From: JAAYAY01 sp964429355
Lineage (GTDB): Bacteria; Planctomycetota; Planctomycetia; Pirellulales; Thermoguttaceae
Assembly (NCBI GenBank): GCA_964429355.1
Contig: CAYSCH010000236.1
Coordinates: 1-15,040 of the forward strand
Direction of reading: 5' to 3'
Length of the DNA: 15,040 nt
Positions within the stretch are counted from its first letter, which is position 1; each line of letters opens with the position of its first letter. The notes under the pieces were generated by a model, which saw nothing but the letters and a program-made list of their open reading frames with translations, made no database searches and was not told where the DNA came from. Shown here piece after piece: positions 1-7,302 of this stretch. Both the position numbers and the translations under genes were made by a program.

Positions 1-165
1 GGACGCGAGGTGGCCCGCCACGTGGGAGCGGCGAGTCTGGACACGCTCCGATCGCTCATGACGAGGCCCCCAGTTTCGCGGGTGGATCCATCGCCCGCGT
101 CGCCGCCGGCTGCCGCGAGGAGTGGCGCCGGCGGAACTGGGGGGCAATCGAGGAAAGGGTGCTGA
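1..165 (+). CDS. C-terminal end of an unknown protein (cut by window edge)
   Basis: Frame 1 is open from the left edge and stops with TGA at 163-165. The visible 54 residues begin with a helix-like stretch (EVARHVGAASLDTLRSLM) and end in a Pro/Ala/Gly/Ser-rich tail, which is typical of a disordered C-terminus. Its stop overlaps the ATG of the next gene (TGATG), implying translational coupling and a shared transcript. Frame 3 is also open here, so the alternative is that the downstream gene begins before the window. I prefer frame 1 because the TGATG overlap is preceded by a good Shine-Dalgarno site at 151-158. The function is unknown. Confidence 0.35.
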   Translation, partial: GREVARHVGAASLDTLRSLMTRPPVSRVDPSPASPPAAARSGAGGTGGQSRKGC

Positions 166-722
166 TGGGCAGATTGTCGGGTGAGCGACAGCGAGACTGG
201 GTCTCCAGGCACGGGACCATAGTGGCTCGGCTGTGGGAGCGGTACAAGGCCGTGCTGACCCACCGCGGTGAGCGGGTGCCTCGTGCGGTGAATCCGGGCA
301 GCCGCCTGGAAGTCATGCGGCAGCGTCTGCGCCGATCTCCTCCGGCCGATTTGCGTTTCGAATCGGTCGCTGAGGCGGAAGAAATCGGCGAGTGCGATCA
401 TTTGCTGGCTTTACGGCCGTGCCAACCGACCACACATCTCCCGGGCACGCCGGAAAAAACCTCTGTGCTTGCTGATCGATTCGACCAGGACCAGGAACTC
501 TGGCATGAGTTGGATAGCCCCTTACCGGAGCGGATGCCCACCCAGACTCCGCGATGCGGGATCCCCACGAACGAGACGCGAATGACGTTGTGCGGACGCG
601 TGATGAGCCGGCTCGACCCGGCGGCTGTCGATGCGTGCTTTGAGCAGGAACTGTGGCACGAAGTGCTCGACCCGGCGGCTGCCGATGCGTGCTTTGCGGA
701 AATGGAGACTGACGACGCATGA
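165..722 (+). CDS. Hypothetical protein with internal 18-residue repeat
   Basis: A 185-residue soluble, charged protein of unknown function, with no signal peptide and no membrane segment. ATG at 165 is chosen over GTG at 159 because AGGAAAGG (151-158) lies six bases upstream and the ATG overlaps the previous stop (TGATG). The N-terminal third is rich in Arg and Trp and looks helical. The C-terminal part carries a near-repeat, LDPAAVDACF and LDPAAADACF, 18 residues apart, and the phrase QELWHE occurs twice (around residues 111 and 162). The end overlaps the next ATG by ATGA, so it is co-translated with the exported protein downstream. Cysteines do not form a CxxC metal site. I do not recognise the family. 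Confidence 0.55.
   Translation: MGRLSGERQRDWVSRHGTIVARLWERYKAVLTHRGERVPRAVNPGSRLEVMRQRLRRSPPADLRFESVAEAEEIGECDHLLALRPCQPTTHLPGTPEKTSVLADRFDQDQELWHELDSPLPERMPTQTPRCGIPTNETRMTLCGRVMSRLDPAAVDACFEQELWHEVLDPAAADACFAEMETDDA
611..696 (+). repeat. 54-nt-period direct repeat inside the hypothetical gene
   Basis: A 32-base block at 611-642 recurs at 665-696 with one mismatch (gtcgat versus gccgat). The period is 54 bases, or 18 codons, so the reading frame is kept. A weaker related segment lies near 490-512 (caggaactctggcatgag). The pattern suggests recent in-frame tandem duplication near the 3' end of the gene. Confidence 0.85.
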
Positions 723-2875
723 TTCGATGGATCGTTGCTGTCATCACGGTTCTTGCGGCGGCCGCGGCTGGGGCCACCGAGTACACCAGCGTAGCCGCCG
801 GCGACTGGTCGAGCATTGCGACGTGGGACGGCGACGGCGGGCCCCCCGGTGACGGCGATACCGTGGTCATTGGGCACGACGTGACGGTCGACATAAATAC
901 GACGGTCGGCGACTCACCGGACTGGCCCGAGCAGGGCGGCGTGCCGGTACCCACAGGCTACGGTCTAGACGCCGGCGGCGGGATCATCACGGTCGCGCCG
1001 GGCAAGACACTCACGGCCAAGTGCGACATCCGCTGTGGCAGCCTGACGCTGGGGGCTGGGGCAGCCATCGTGCTGGACGGCACGGCCGCCGGCAACGAAC
1101 GGTACGGGATCACCGGCGACGGCACGCTCAACATCGCCGGCACGAGCGAAGCGAGATGCGGGATCTCCTCGGCCTCGGCCGACGCGCCGGGGCGACTGGT
1201 GTGGGACACGACGGTTGGCAGCATCGCAGTTTCCTACTGCGATTTCGCCGCGCTCGGCAAGACCGCCCCGGGCGGCGGTCCGGGGCCTGGCATCGACGCG
1301 TCACCCGGCGTACGGCTGGCGGCAGACGATACGGGCGGCATCACCGTGGGTAATTGCAGCTTTGCCAGCTCGATCACGCGCGTCGAGGTGGAGGTGCTTG
1401 GCGCCGGGCTGCTCGATTTTTCAGGAAACACCTCGGCCTGCCTGACGCACCTGGGATCATGCGGCGGCGGCCAGGTCGACGGAAATGCGTGTCTCGAGAA
1501 TGTCCGCATCACTCCGTCGATGAGCCTCGATATCGCCGGAAACTATTTCGGGGCGGGTCTGCGGACCGTGCCCCGTGTGGGCGAGATGCAGGTCTATGCC
1601 GGCGTCACGATCGCGGATTGTCTGATCCGCACTCGCGTGCCGGATTCCTCGCGGGTCTCGTGTGACGTGGAGGATTGCTACCTGATCTCCACGGCCAACG
1701 AGCGGCAGACCGTGACGCTCGACGGCACGGTAACGGCCGGCACATTCACCCTCACCTTCGGCGCCGAGACGACGGCGGCGATCAGCATCAGCGCCAACGC
1801 GGCGACGATGCAGGCGGCACTCGAGGCCCTCACAGCAATCGGCCCAGGCGACGTGCTGGTCAGTCAATACGGCAAGACGTGGCAGATCGAATTCACAGGC
1901 GCGCTGGCCGAAACCGATGTGGCCCTGCTGGTGGCCGATAGTACTGGGCTGACTGGCGGCGCCGCGATCGTGGCCGAGACGGCCCTCTCGCCGCTCCACC
2001 TGGTGGTGACCGCCCAGCGGAGCCTCCAGCGCGTCAGTGGCTGCGTGTTTGAACGGACGGACCATTACGCTGGCACGGCATCGGTGATTGGCCGCTGCAT
2101 CGAGATCGACGTCGATGGCCAGACCGTCGACGTCTTCAGCAACCTGGTCTTGCCCGGCAGCGCCGTACAAATGGGATTGGTACTGGTCCCGTCCACCTAC
2201 GACCGCAATATCTATCTCTCCTACAACACGGTGGCCGTGGAGAACGCGGCCATGATTTGGTGGGGCCTCTATGGCGGTCCCGAGGCGGCGTCCGTGCGAC
2301 AGTGCAAGAGCAATCTCGTCCGGGCCACCACGGGCGGCTATAAAGGCCGGCGAGTCGGGGACCAGGCCGATCTCGATCCGATCTCCGTGTCGAGCTGTGA
2401 TTACAACGCGGGCTGGGGACTCACTGCCGGCTCGGCCGGCCGCGGCTACGATCAAGGTGGATCGGCCGATCCGGTGTGGGTGGGCGGCGACGCGGCGACC
2501 CTGGGAGTCGATGCCCATGGCACGGGACTGGATGGCGACCCGGCATTTGCCGATGCCACGCGATCGCTCGCGACCTGGGGAGCCGTGGAGCACAGTACTG
2601 ACGGATCGGTGGCCGCGGCCCTGGCGATTCTCCAGGCGGACCCGGCCGAGATAGCCGACCTGGTGGCGTGGGTGCGAGAGGGCTGGGCGGCCACTGCCAC
2701 TGACCTGATCGACGCCGGCCACGATGGGCGGACGCTCGGCATTCAACCTGTCGGCGCGGATCCGCCTGACTGGAATCGATCCCACGTGCCATTGGGATCG
2801 GCCGGTACGGGCGTGCTGGGGATGATTCCCGTGGTGCTGGCGATTGGCTTGATTCTGAAAGGACGGAGACGATGA
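719..2875 (+). CDS. Exported beta-rich surface protein with C-terminal membrane anchor
   Basis: A 718-residue protein. Residues 1-20 are a signal peptide (MIRWIVAVITVLAAAAAGA, cleavage probably after the Ala/Gly run). Residues about 21-60 (GDWSSIATWDG then GDGDTVVIGHDVTVD) resemble the G8-like or 'W-S-ATW' module that starts many secreted beta-helix proteins. Most of the rest is Gly/Ala/Thr-rich short beta strands with paired Cys, consistent with a parallel beta-helix. Residues about 331-423 form a separable unit (TVTLDGTVTAGTFTLTFG onward) of a type seen in large repetitive surface and phage proteins. The last 18 residues are a hydrophobic stretch (GMIPVVLAIGLIL) ending KGRRR, a membrane stop-transfer anchor. 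ATG overlaps the upstream stop (ATGA). Role could be surface adhesion, superinfection exclusion, or a host-like moron gene. A tail fibre is less likely because of the signal peptide and anchor. Confidence 0.7.
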   Translation: MIRWIVAVITVLAAAAAGATEYTSVAAGDWSSIATWDGDGGPPGDGDTVVIGHDVTVDINTTVGDSPDWPEQGGVPVPTGYGLDAGGGIITVAPGKTLTAKCDIRCGSLTLGAGAAIVLDGTAAGNERYGITGDGTLNIAGTSEARCGISSASADAPGRLVWDTTVGSIAVSYCDFAALGKTAPGGGPGPGIDASPGVRLAADDTGGITVGNCSFASSITRVEVEVLGAGLLDFSGNTSACLTHLGSCGGGQVDGNACLENVRITPSMSLDIAGNYFGAGLRTVPRVGEMQVYAGVTIADCLIRTRVPDSSRVSCDVEDCYLISTANERQTVTLDGTVTAGTFTLTFGAETTAAISISANAATMQAALEALTAIGPGDVLVSQYGKTWQIEFTGALAETDVALLVADSTGLTGGAAIVAETALSPLHLVVTAQRSLQRVSGCVFERTDHYAGTASVIGRCIEIDVDGQTVDVFSNLVLPGSAVQMGLVLVPSTYDRNIYLSYNTVAVENAAMIWWGLYGGPEAASVRQCKSNLVRATTGGYKGRRVGDQADLDPISVSSCDYNAGWGLTAGSAGRGYDQGGSADPVWVGGDAATLGVDAHGTGLDGDPAFADATRSLATWGAVEHSTDGSVAAALAILQADPAEIADLVAWVREGWAATATDLIDAGHDGRTLGIQPVGADPPDWNRSHVPLGSAGTGVLGMIPVVLAIGLILKGRRR

Positions 2876-3282
2876 GGACGAAGACCCTGTTGACGAAGAC
2901 CCTTGCTGCGCTCTCGCTCTTGCTGGCGAGTTGCTGCGCGAGCGAACCGAACCCGAAGAGCTACACGGCCTCAGCGAGCGGAGCGAACGTCGTGCTGGCA
3001 GCGCAGACCGGCCGCGGGTACACCATTCACTCGGTGGCCATCCAGGCGGCTGACCAGGCCACAGCGAAGGTCGCCGTCTACGTGGCCAGCACCACGGAAG
3101 ATCTGATCGGCTCGGCCACCGCGTCCGTGCCAATCGACAAGACCGGCCAGAACGGCTATGCCGGATTCACCTGGCAGCACAACCCAGTGGGCTGGGCCTC
3201 CGCGCCGATCGGCGAACCCGTCACCGTCGTGTTATCCGCCGCCCAGCCCGTGATCGTGAACATCACCTACTCCCTCCGGTGA
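2872..3282 (+). CDS. Lipoprotein with beta-sandwich-like domain
   Basis: A 136-residue protein with a bacterial lipoprotein signal: basic start (MRTKTLLTK), hydrophobic core, and lipobox LASC with the lipidated Cys at position 21. The mature part is Thr/Ala/Val-rich beta sequence ending ...PVTVVLSAAQPVIVNITYSLR. By eye its layout (a glycine-rich turn, then NPVGWASAPIGEPVTVVLS, then a final strand) resembles small beta-sandwich modules found as phage decoration or fibre-tip domains. That resemblance is inference. ATGA overlap with the 718-residue gene means the two are co-translated, and a terminator follows directly. It may be displayed on the inner or outer membrane beside the upstream anchored protein. 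Alternative: a host lipoprotein of unrelated function. Confidence 0.65.
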   Translation: MRTKTLLTKTLAALSLLLASCCASEPNPKSYTASASGANVVLAAQTGRGYTIHSVAIQAADQATAKVAVYVASTTEDLIGSATASVPIDKTGQNGYAGFTWQHNPVGWASAPIGEPVTVVLSAAQPVIVNITYSLR

Positions 3283-3310
3283 TTCACGGGTCCTTTTTTG
3301 TCGTTTTTTT
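3255..3310 (+). terminator. Rho-independent terminator of the exported-protein operon
   Basis: A stem pairs 3255-3259 with 3284-3288 and 3262-3267 with 3278-3283 (atcacc/ggtgat), with a two-base bulge and a 10-base loop. It overlaps the lipoprotein stop codon. Two T runs follow, at 3294-3299 and 3304-3310. It separates the left operon from the packaging genes. Confidence 0.75.
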
Positions 3311-3367
3311 GCCGCATGGCAGCCGGACCAGGCGGGGTACTGGGTAGACTTACTAGCGCAGAGAATC

Positions 3368-3919
3368 ATGGCCAAAAAAAGGAAATCCAGTTTCGCTCGG
3401 CCGGCCGCGACGGGAAAAACCGCGGCGGCGCCCGGGCCGGCTCCGGATTCGGAGATCGGGGCGGAATTGGTGGAGACGGCCGTGCTCCTGCTGGTCAGGC
3501 ATCGGGACGCGGCCACGGTCCGGGCCCGGCTCATCGAGCACGGCCTGGCGGCGGCGATCGCCGAGGAGACCGTGGCCGAGGCCAGGCGGAGATTGACCAT
3601 CGCGGCAGGCGCCGACCGGGTCGAGGAACTCGGCCGGGCGATCCAGCGGCTGAACGATCTCTATGAGCGCTCCTGGCGCACGATCGCCGAGGATCCGACG
3701 CCCGCGGCCGCCGCCTTCACCTCGGCGGCGAACATCCAAAAGGAACTCAACCGGCTGCTCGACCTCTACCGGCCCGGGGACCTCCCGGGCAACACGATCT
3801 CGGAAGAGTCGTCCGAGCTGCAGCTTATCCGCGATTACCTGGAGCCTCTGGGTCTCGGCGATCCGTCCCTCCCGGTCTCCGAACTCGTTCGCCTGGCAGT
3901 TTGCAGTCTGGCCAGTTGA
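3368..3919 (+). CDS. Putative terminase small subunit
   Basis: A 183-residue protein just before the large terminase, the usual place for the small subunit that recognises phage DNA for packaging. It has a basic, disordered N-terminus (MAKKRKSS then Ala/Pro-rich to about residue 30) followed by helices: a possible helix-turn-helix region around residues 35-75 (ELVETAVLLLVRHRD...) and a long helical oligomerisation region at about 80-135 (ELGRAIQRLNDLYERSW ... ANIQKELNRLLDLY). The 'AAxxIQKELNRLLDLY' pattern is common in small terminases. No strong Shine-Dalgarno site precedes the ATG; the upstream bases are cagagaatc. Assignment rests on position plus fold-like pattern, not on a diagnostic motif. 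Confidence 0.6.
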   Translation: MAKKRKSSFARPAATGKTAAAPGPAPDSEIGAELVETAVLLLVRHRDAATVRARLIEHGLAAAIAEETVAEARRRLTIAAGADRVEELGRAIQRLNDLYERSWRTIAEDPTPAAAAFTSAANIQKELNRLLDLYRPGDLPGNTISEESSELQLIRDYLEPLGLGDPSLPVSELVRLAVCSLAS

Positions 3920-3983
3920 ATCATGCACCTTGCGATCATGATCATCCTTGCGGGGTCGGCCGCTCTTCCGTCTGGCGGACCCC

Positions 3984-6044
3984 ATGAGCACATCGACCGG
4001 ATCCCGCTCGCGCTATGTCAAGGAGAAGGAACGCAAGCGGCGGTACGCTGCCCAGCGTGCGATGGTCGGCAGGGACATCGCGCCATTGCCGCCGATCGCC
4101 GATCCGACCCGCCGCCGTGCTGCGATCGGGTCGCTGCGGATCTGCATGGAGACGTACTTCTCTCACGTCTTCAAGTTGGCCTGGTCGCCGGATCATCTGT
4201 ATGCGATCCGCAAGATGGAAGAGGCGATCGTCGCCGGCGACGGCCGGCGGTTTGCTATGGCCATGCCGCGCGGCAATGGCAAGACGATGCTCTGCGACGT
4301 GGCCGTAATCTGGGCGATCCTCACCGGGCGGCATCGCTTCGTGATGTTGTTCGCCTGCAGTCAAAAGGCCGCTATTCGCCGGCTGGCCTCGATCAAGAAA
4401 CACCTGCGGACCAATCGGCTTCTGTACGCGGACTTCCCGGAGGTCTGCCATCCGATCCGCGAACTGGAGAATATCGCCAATCGGGCCAAAGGTCAGATCT
4501 ATCACGGACGCACGACGGACATCACGTGGAAGGACGACGAGATCGTTTTTCCGACGATCGCCGGTTCCTTGAGCTCCGGAGCGATCCTCCGCGTGGCGGG
4601 GCTCGACAGCGAGTTCCGAGGCGCGAACGACACGGACGCCGAGGGCAAACCGCTACGGCCGACGCTGGCGATCATCGACGATCCGCAGACCGACGAATCG
4701 GCGGGGAGCCTGACGCAATGCGAGGACCGGGAACGGCGGATCAAGGGTGGCATCCTGGGCCTCGAGGGACCGGAGCACCGGATCACGGTCTTCATGGCCT
4801 GCACGGTCATCGAACCGGGCGACCTGGCCGAGCGGTTTTTGGACCGCAAGAAGAACCCGACCTGGTCGGGACACCGCACCAAGCTGCTCAACAAGTTTCC
4901 CAAGGAGATCTCGCTCTGGGAGGAATACTGGCGACTGTATGCCGATTCGCTGGAGCACGATGGGGACGGCACCGAGGCGATCGAGTTCCTTCGCGCCAAC
5001 TGGACCGCGATGCACGCCGAGGCGGAGGCGGCCTGGCCGGAGCGGAAGCCGGGCTGCTTGTCGGCGGTCGAATATGCGATGCGGCTCTACTTCGAGGATC
5101 CGTACGCGTTTGCGAGCGAATATCAAAACGACCCGCTCGACGATGGGGCCGAAGAGGGCCGGCTGACCGAGGAGTCGCTCGGCCGACGTTCGAACAACCA
5201 CAAGCGCGGCCTGGTGCCATCGGGAACCAAACATCTGGTGGCACACGTCGACCTGCACGACAAGGCCTTTTACTGGTCGGTCATCGCGTGGGAGGAGGGA
5301 TTCCGAGGGCATGTGGTCGCGTACGGCACCTACCCCGATCAGCGCAAGCCGTACTTCTCCCTCAGCGGGATCCGGCAGACGATCGCGCGCGCCCACCCGC
5401 GGCTGACACTGGAGGGGCGGCTCTACGCAGCCCTGCAGACGATCTGTCACGAGCTGCTCGAGCGGGAATGGCAGGTCGACGGCGGAGCGGTCATGCGGCT
5501 CGAACGCCTGGGGATCGACGCCAACTGGGGCGACTCGACGGAGACTGTCTACCGGTTCGCGCGGCAATCGCCATTTTCGGCGTCGATCCGGCCCATGCAC
5601 GGAGTCTACCGCGGGGCCGCGAACGAGCCTCTCGTAGGCCCGAGTCGCAAACACAAGCGAGGCGAGATCGCCGGCGACCAGTGGATCATCCCGCCGCCCA
5701 ATCCGATCCGGCATGTCACGTTCGACAGCAACTATTGGAAGAGTCGGCTGGCGGCCAGGTTGTTGACTCCACTGGGCGAACGTGGATCCCTGGCGCTCCA
5801 TGCGGGAGACCATCGGCTCCTGATCGATCACTGTCTGGCCGAGTATCCCGTACGGGTGACGGCCAAGGAACGAAAGGTCGACGAGTGGAAGCTGCACGCT
5901 GGCCGCGACAATCACTTCTGGGACAACCTGGTGGCGTGCTGCGTGCTGGCGTCGACGCTGGGGATCGACGTCGCGGGGCCACGCCCCGCGGGCGGCAAGA
6001 AACAGAATAAGGGGCCGAAGCGGGCGAAGGCCCTGGCGGTCTGA
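3984..6044 (+). CDS. Terminase large subunit (GpA-like ATPase/nuclease)
   Basis: A 686-residue packaging motor that drives DNA into the prohead with its ATPase and cuts it with its nuclease. The ATPase is at the N-terminal half: Walker A MPRGNGKT at residues 94-101, Walker B LAIIDDP at 228-234. The C-terminal half has nuclease-type acidic positions: AHVDLHDKAFYW (Asp423), GIDANWGDST, and DNHFWDN at 642-648, which corresponds to the C-terminal acidic motif of GpA-type terminases. Length is close to lambda gpA (641). ATG at 3984 is chosen because ggcgga lies about seven bases upstream; the in-frame TTG at 3948 would add 12 residues. The C-terminus is a Lys-rich tail. A 695-residue ORF in another frame covers the same DNA but is a GC-driven shadow. 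Confidence 0.92.
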   Translation: MSTSTGSRSRYVKEKERKRRYAAQRAMVGRDIAPLPPIADPTRRRAAIGSLRICMETYFSHVFKLAWSPDHLYAIRKMEEAIVAGDGRRFAMAMPRGNGKTMLCDVAVIWAILTGRHRFVMLFACSQKAAIRRLASIKKHLRTNRLLYADFPEVCHPIRELENIANRAKGQIYHGRTTDITWKDDEIVFPTIAGSLSSGAILRVAGLDSEFRGANDTDAEGKPLRPTLAIIDDPQTDESAGSLTQCEDRERRIKGGILGLEGPEHRITVFMACTVIEPGDLAERFLDRKKNPTWSGHRTKLLNKFPKEISLWEEYWRLYADSLEHDGDGTEAIEFLRANWTAMHAEAEAAWPERKPGCLSAVEYAMRLYFEDPYAFASEYQNDPLDDGAEEGRLTEESLGRRSNNHKRGLVPSGTKHLVAHVDLHDKAFYWSVIAWEEGFRGHVVAYGTYPDQRKPYFSLSGIRQTIARAHPRLTLEGRLYAALQTICHELLEREWQVDGGAVMRLERLGIDANWGDSTETVYRFARQSPFSASIRPMHGVYRGAANEPLVGPSRKHKRGEIAGDQWIIPPPNPIRHVTFDSNYWKSRLAARLLTPLGERGSLALHAGDHRLLIDHCLAEYPVRVTAKERKVDEWKLHAGRDNHFWDNLVACCVLASTLGIDVAGPRPAGGKKQNKGPKRAKALAV

Positions 6045-6063
6045 ATTTCCGGAGAATCATCAC

Positions 6064-6363
6064 ATGGCGAAGAAGATCAAAACGACAACTGTCCCGAGGC
6101 CCGAGGCGGCATTGATTGGCACGGACCCGGCTCCGCATTTCGCAGGAAATAGCACGGAGCGCCAGGCGGTCGTGCGGCCGGCCAGGTGCCCGGCGTGCGG
6201 ATCCACGTCCCACGTCGTAGCCCGCAAGATCGTCGAGCGAGATCTCGCCGGCGAGATCGCCGGGCAGCCCTACGACCGGGTGATTTGGCGGCGGCTGCGC
6301 TGCCGCCAATGCCAGCAGCTCTACACGGCCAGATTCTACGAGTTCTCCGGAATGGCCCGATGA
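6064..6363 (+). CDS. Zinc-ribbon protein 1 (possible regulator)
   Basis: A 99-residue protein. A disordered N-terminal third is followed by CPAC (residues 42-45) and CRQC (about 80-83), the two halves of a four-Cys zinc ribbon about 35 residues apart. The segment VIWRRLRCRQCQQLYTARF resembles the second knuckle of NrdR- and Ogr/Delta-type ribbons, which bind DNA, so a transcription or late-gene regulator is possible but unproven. Shine-Dalgarno GGAGAA at 6051-6056. The 12-base leader atttccggagaa recurs before the tail chaperone gene. Its stop overlaps the next start (ATGA). Confidence 0.75.
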   Translation: MAKKIKTTTVPRPEAALIGTDPAPHFAGNSTERQAVVRPARCPACGSTSHVVARKIVERDLAGEIAGQPYDRVIWRRLRCRQCQQLYTARFYEFSGMAR

Positions 6364-6554
6364 CGATCCACAAACATTGCCTGGTGTGCGGCCGAGAAAA
6401 GGACAACTTCGGAACCGTCTGCAGCAACTGCGGGGACAAGCTCAGGGGAGCCTCCCGTGAGACGGTCGCCAGGATGCTAGCACCATCCCCACTTCGGACG
6501 GTTGTAGCGGCCGAGCGGCCGACTAAGATGGAAATGGCACGCAAGTGCCCTTGA
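6360..6554 (+). CDS. Zinc-ribbon protein 2, 64 residues
   Basis: A small ORF starting MTIHKHCLVCGREKD at 6360, in ATGA overlap with the preceding zinc-ribbon gene. It has a compact ribbon: CLVC at residues 7-10 and CSNC at residues 21-24, followed by a helix (RETVARMLAP) and a basic tail with another Cys near the end. The true start is inside a longer open frame that begins at 6186; the ATGA coupling and the motif at the very N-terminus support 6360. Likely nucleic-acid or protein binding. Function unknown. Confidence 0.7.
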   Translation: MTIHKHCLVCGREKDNFGTVCSNCGDKLRGASRETVARMLAPSPLRTVVAAERPTKMEMARKCP

Positions 6555-6570
6555 ACCATCGCCGGCATTG

Positions 6571-6696
6571 GGATACCATTCCGCCCCCTGCTTGTATCCA
6601 CTGGATCGTTGGGGGAGAATAGGCCCGACCCAGGGGGCTAGCCTGAGCCGGGCCCTGCCTCACTCCATTTGTCCCGGGCTGCCTATGGGCAGCCCG
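6571..6696. other. Structured gap between convergent genes
   Basis: The space between the plus-strand zinc-ribbon gene (ends 6554) and the minus-strand 55-aa gene (ends 6714) is full of inverted repeats. It has ggatac 6571-6576 with gtatcc 6594-6599, gccccctg 6583-6590 with cagggggc 6631-6638, and a perfect 9-bp GC hairpin cgggctgcc/ggcagcccg at 6675-6683/6688-6696 with a four-base loop. No T run follows on either strand, so these are not textbook terminators. They may still end or insulate the two transcripts. A weak promoter-like pair (TTGAAC 6551, TACCAT 6574, 17-bp spacing) could make this a second small RNA. Confidence 0.5.
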
Positions 6697-6713
6697 CACC
6701 CATTCTGTGAAGA

Positions 6714-6881
6714 CTAAGCGCCACGCTTCTTCTTCACGCGGATACGGAACGCCTTCAGGCCGTACTGGGAGGCGTAGATACGCTTCCCAGAACGTGTCGT
6801 GATGAACCGCGTGAAGACCACGTGCCCATCATCGACTTTCCGGCGTTTGCCATTGGGATTCCGCGGTGATGCTTTTCGCAT
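6714..6881 (-). CDS. Small basic protein, 55 residues, antisense to the late genes
   Basis: On the minus strand, ATG at 6881-6879 to TAG at 6716-6714. The product starts MRKASPRNPNGKRRKVDDG and ends RIRVKKKRGA, with a beta-like centre HVVFTRFITTRSGKRIYASQ. About a third of residues are Lys or Arg, so it is probably DNA- or RNA-binding. A Shine-Dalgarno GGAG (in gcggagatctttcaATG, read on the minus strand) supports the start. It is the only minus-strand gene I support in the window and is convergent with zinc-ribbon protein 2 and divergent from zinc-ribbon protein 3. I do not recognise the family. Its orientation suggests separate control, as in phage moron genes. Confidence 0.65.
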   Translation of the reverse strand: MRKASPRNPNGKRRKVDDGHVVFTRFITTRSGKRIYASQYGLKAFRIRVKKKRGA

Positions 6882-7010
6882 TGAAAGATCTCCGCATTTG
6901 TTCGCTGGTTACTCCGGAAACGCCACGTTGGGACCTCGACGAGTAAACCGACAAAACCGAGGTCTGATTCACCGGCGGTAAGGGCGCCGGAATGAACTTC
7001 AGAGGTAACA

Positions 7011-7259
7011 ATGAGCCAGGCGCCAGAAAGACCCGCTGTCGAACTCCGACCGGCCTTCGTGTGGGACTGCCCGGAATGCGGAGAAGAATTGTTCGTCCGG
7101 GGCCTCGTTCCCGAAATGTCGGAGGAGGACCTGCAAGAACTTCGCGACGAACAAGGAGTCCAGCCGTGGGAGCTCGGGGATTTCGTGATGATGCCGGAAA
7201 ACGTGCAGTGTCGCAAATGCGGGGCGTCGTTCTGCACCCTCGGCTTCCGTGACCCGTGA
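7011..7259 (+). CDS. Zinc-ribbon protein 3
   Basis: An 82-residue acidic protein with CPEC at residues 20-23 and CRKC at residues 67-70, forming a split zinc ribbon. Between them lies a helical, acidic insert (PEMSEEDLQELRDEQGVQPWE) and GDFVMMPENV, which suggests a compact fold with the metal site tying the ends together. Shine-Dalgarno AGAGG at 7001-7005 lies five bases before the ATG. The 130 bases upstream separate it from the divergent minus-strand gene, so a bidirectional control region is possible, although I see no convincing promoter there. A promoter for a structured RNA follows eight bases after its stop. Confidence 0.75.
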   Translation: MSQAPERPAVELRPAFVWDCPECGEELFVRGLVPEMSEEDLQELRDEQGVQPWELGDFVMMPENVQCRKCGASFCTLGFRDP

Positions 7260-7267
7260 AAAATCCG

Positions 7268-7296
7268 TTGACAGCATGTCCGGACGGTTGTAGACT
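7268..7296 (+). promoter_or_regulatory. Sigma70-type promoter
   Basis: Perfect -35 TTGACA (7268-7273), a 17-base spacer, and -10 TAGACT (7291-7296, four of six consensus bases). Expected start is near 7303. It is the best promoter in the window and lies directly after the third zinc-ribbon gene. The next confident start codon is 420 bases downstream. Confidence 0.7.
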
Positions 7297-7302
7297 CGTC
7301 AT

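Noticed and set aside
1457..3133. 558-codon minus-strand frame antisense to the exported proteins
   Set aside because: Arg/His/Pro-rich shadow spanning two well supported genes; no Shine-Dalgarno or domain.
3345..3350. TAGACT before the small terminase, the same -10 as the strong promoter
   Set aside because: No acceptable -35 at 16-18 bases; the match alone is too weak.
4653..5915. 420-codon minus-strand frame inside the terminase
   Set aside because: Same GC shadow effect; the plus strand is clearly coding.
3923..6010. 695-codon open frame overlapping the large terminase in another frame
   Set aside because: High GC removes stop codons. Its translation is Arg/Gly/Pro-rich with no motifs, while the 3984 frame has clear Walker motifs.
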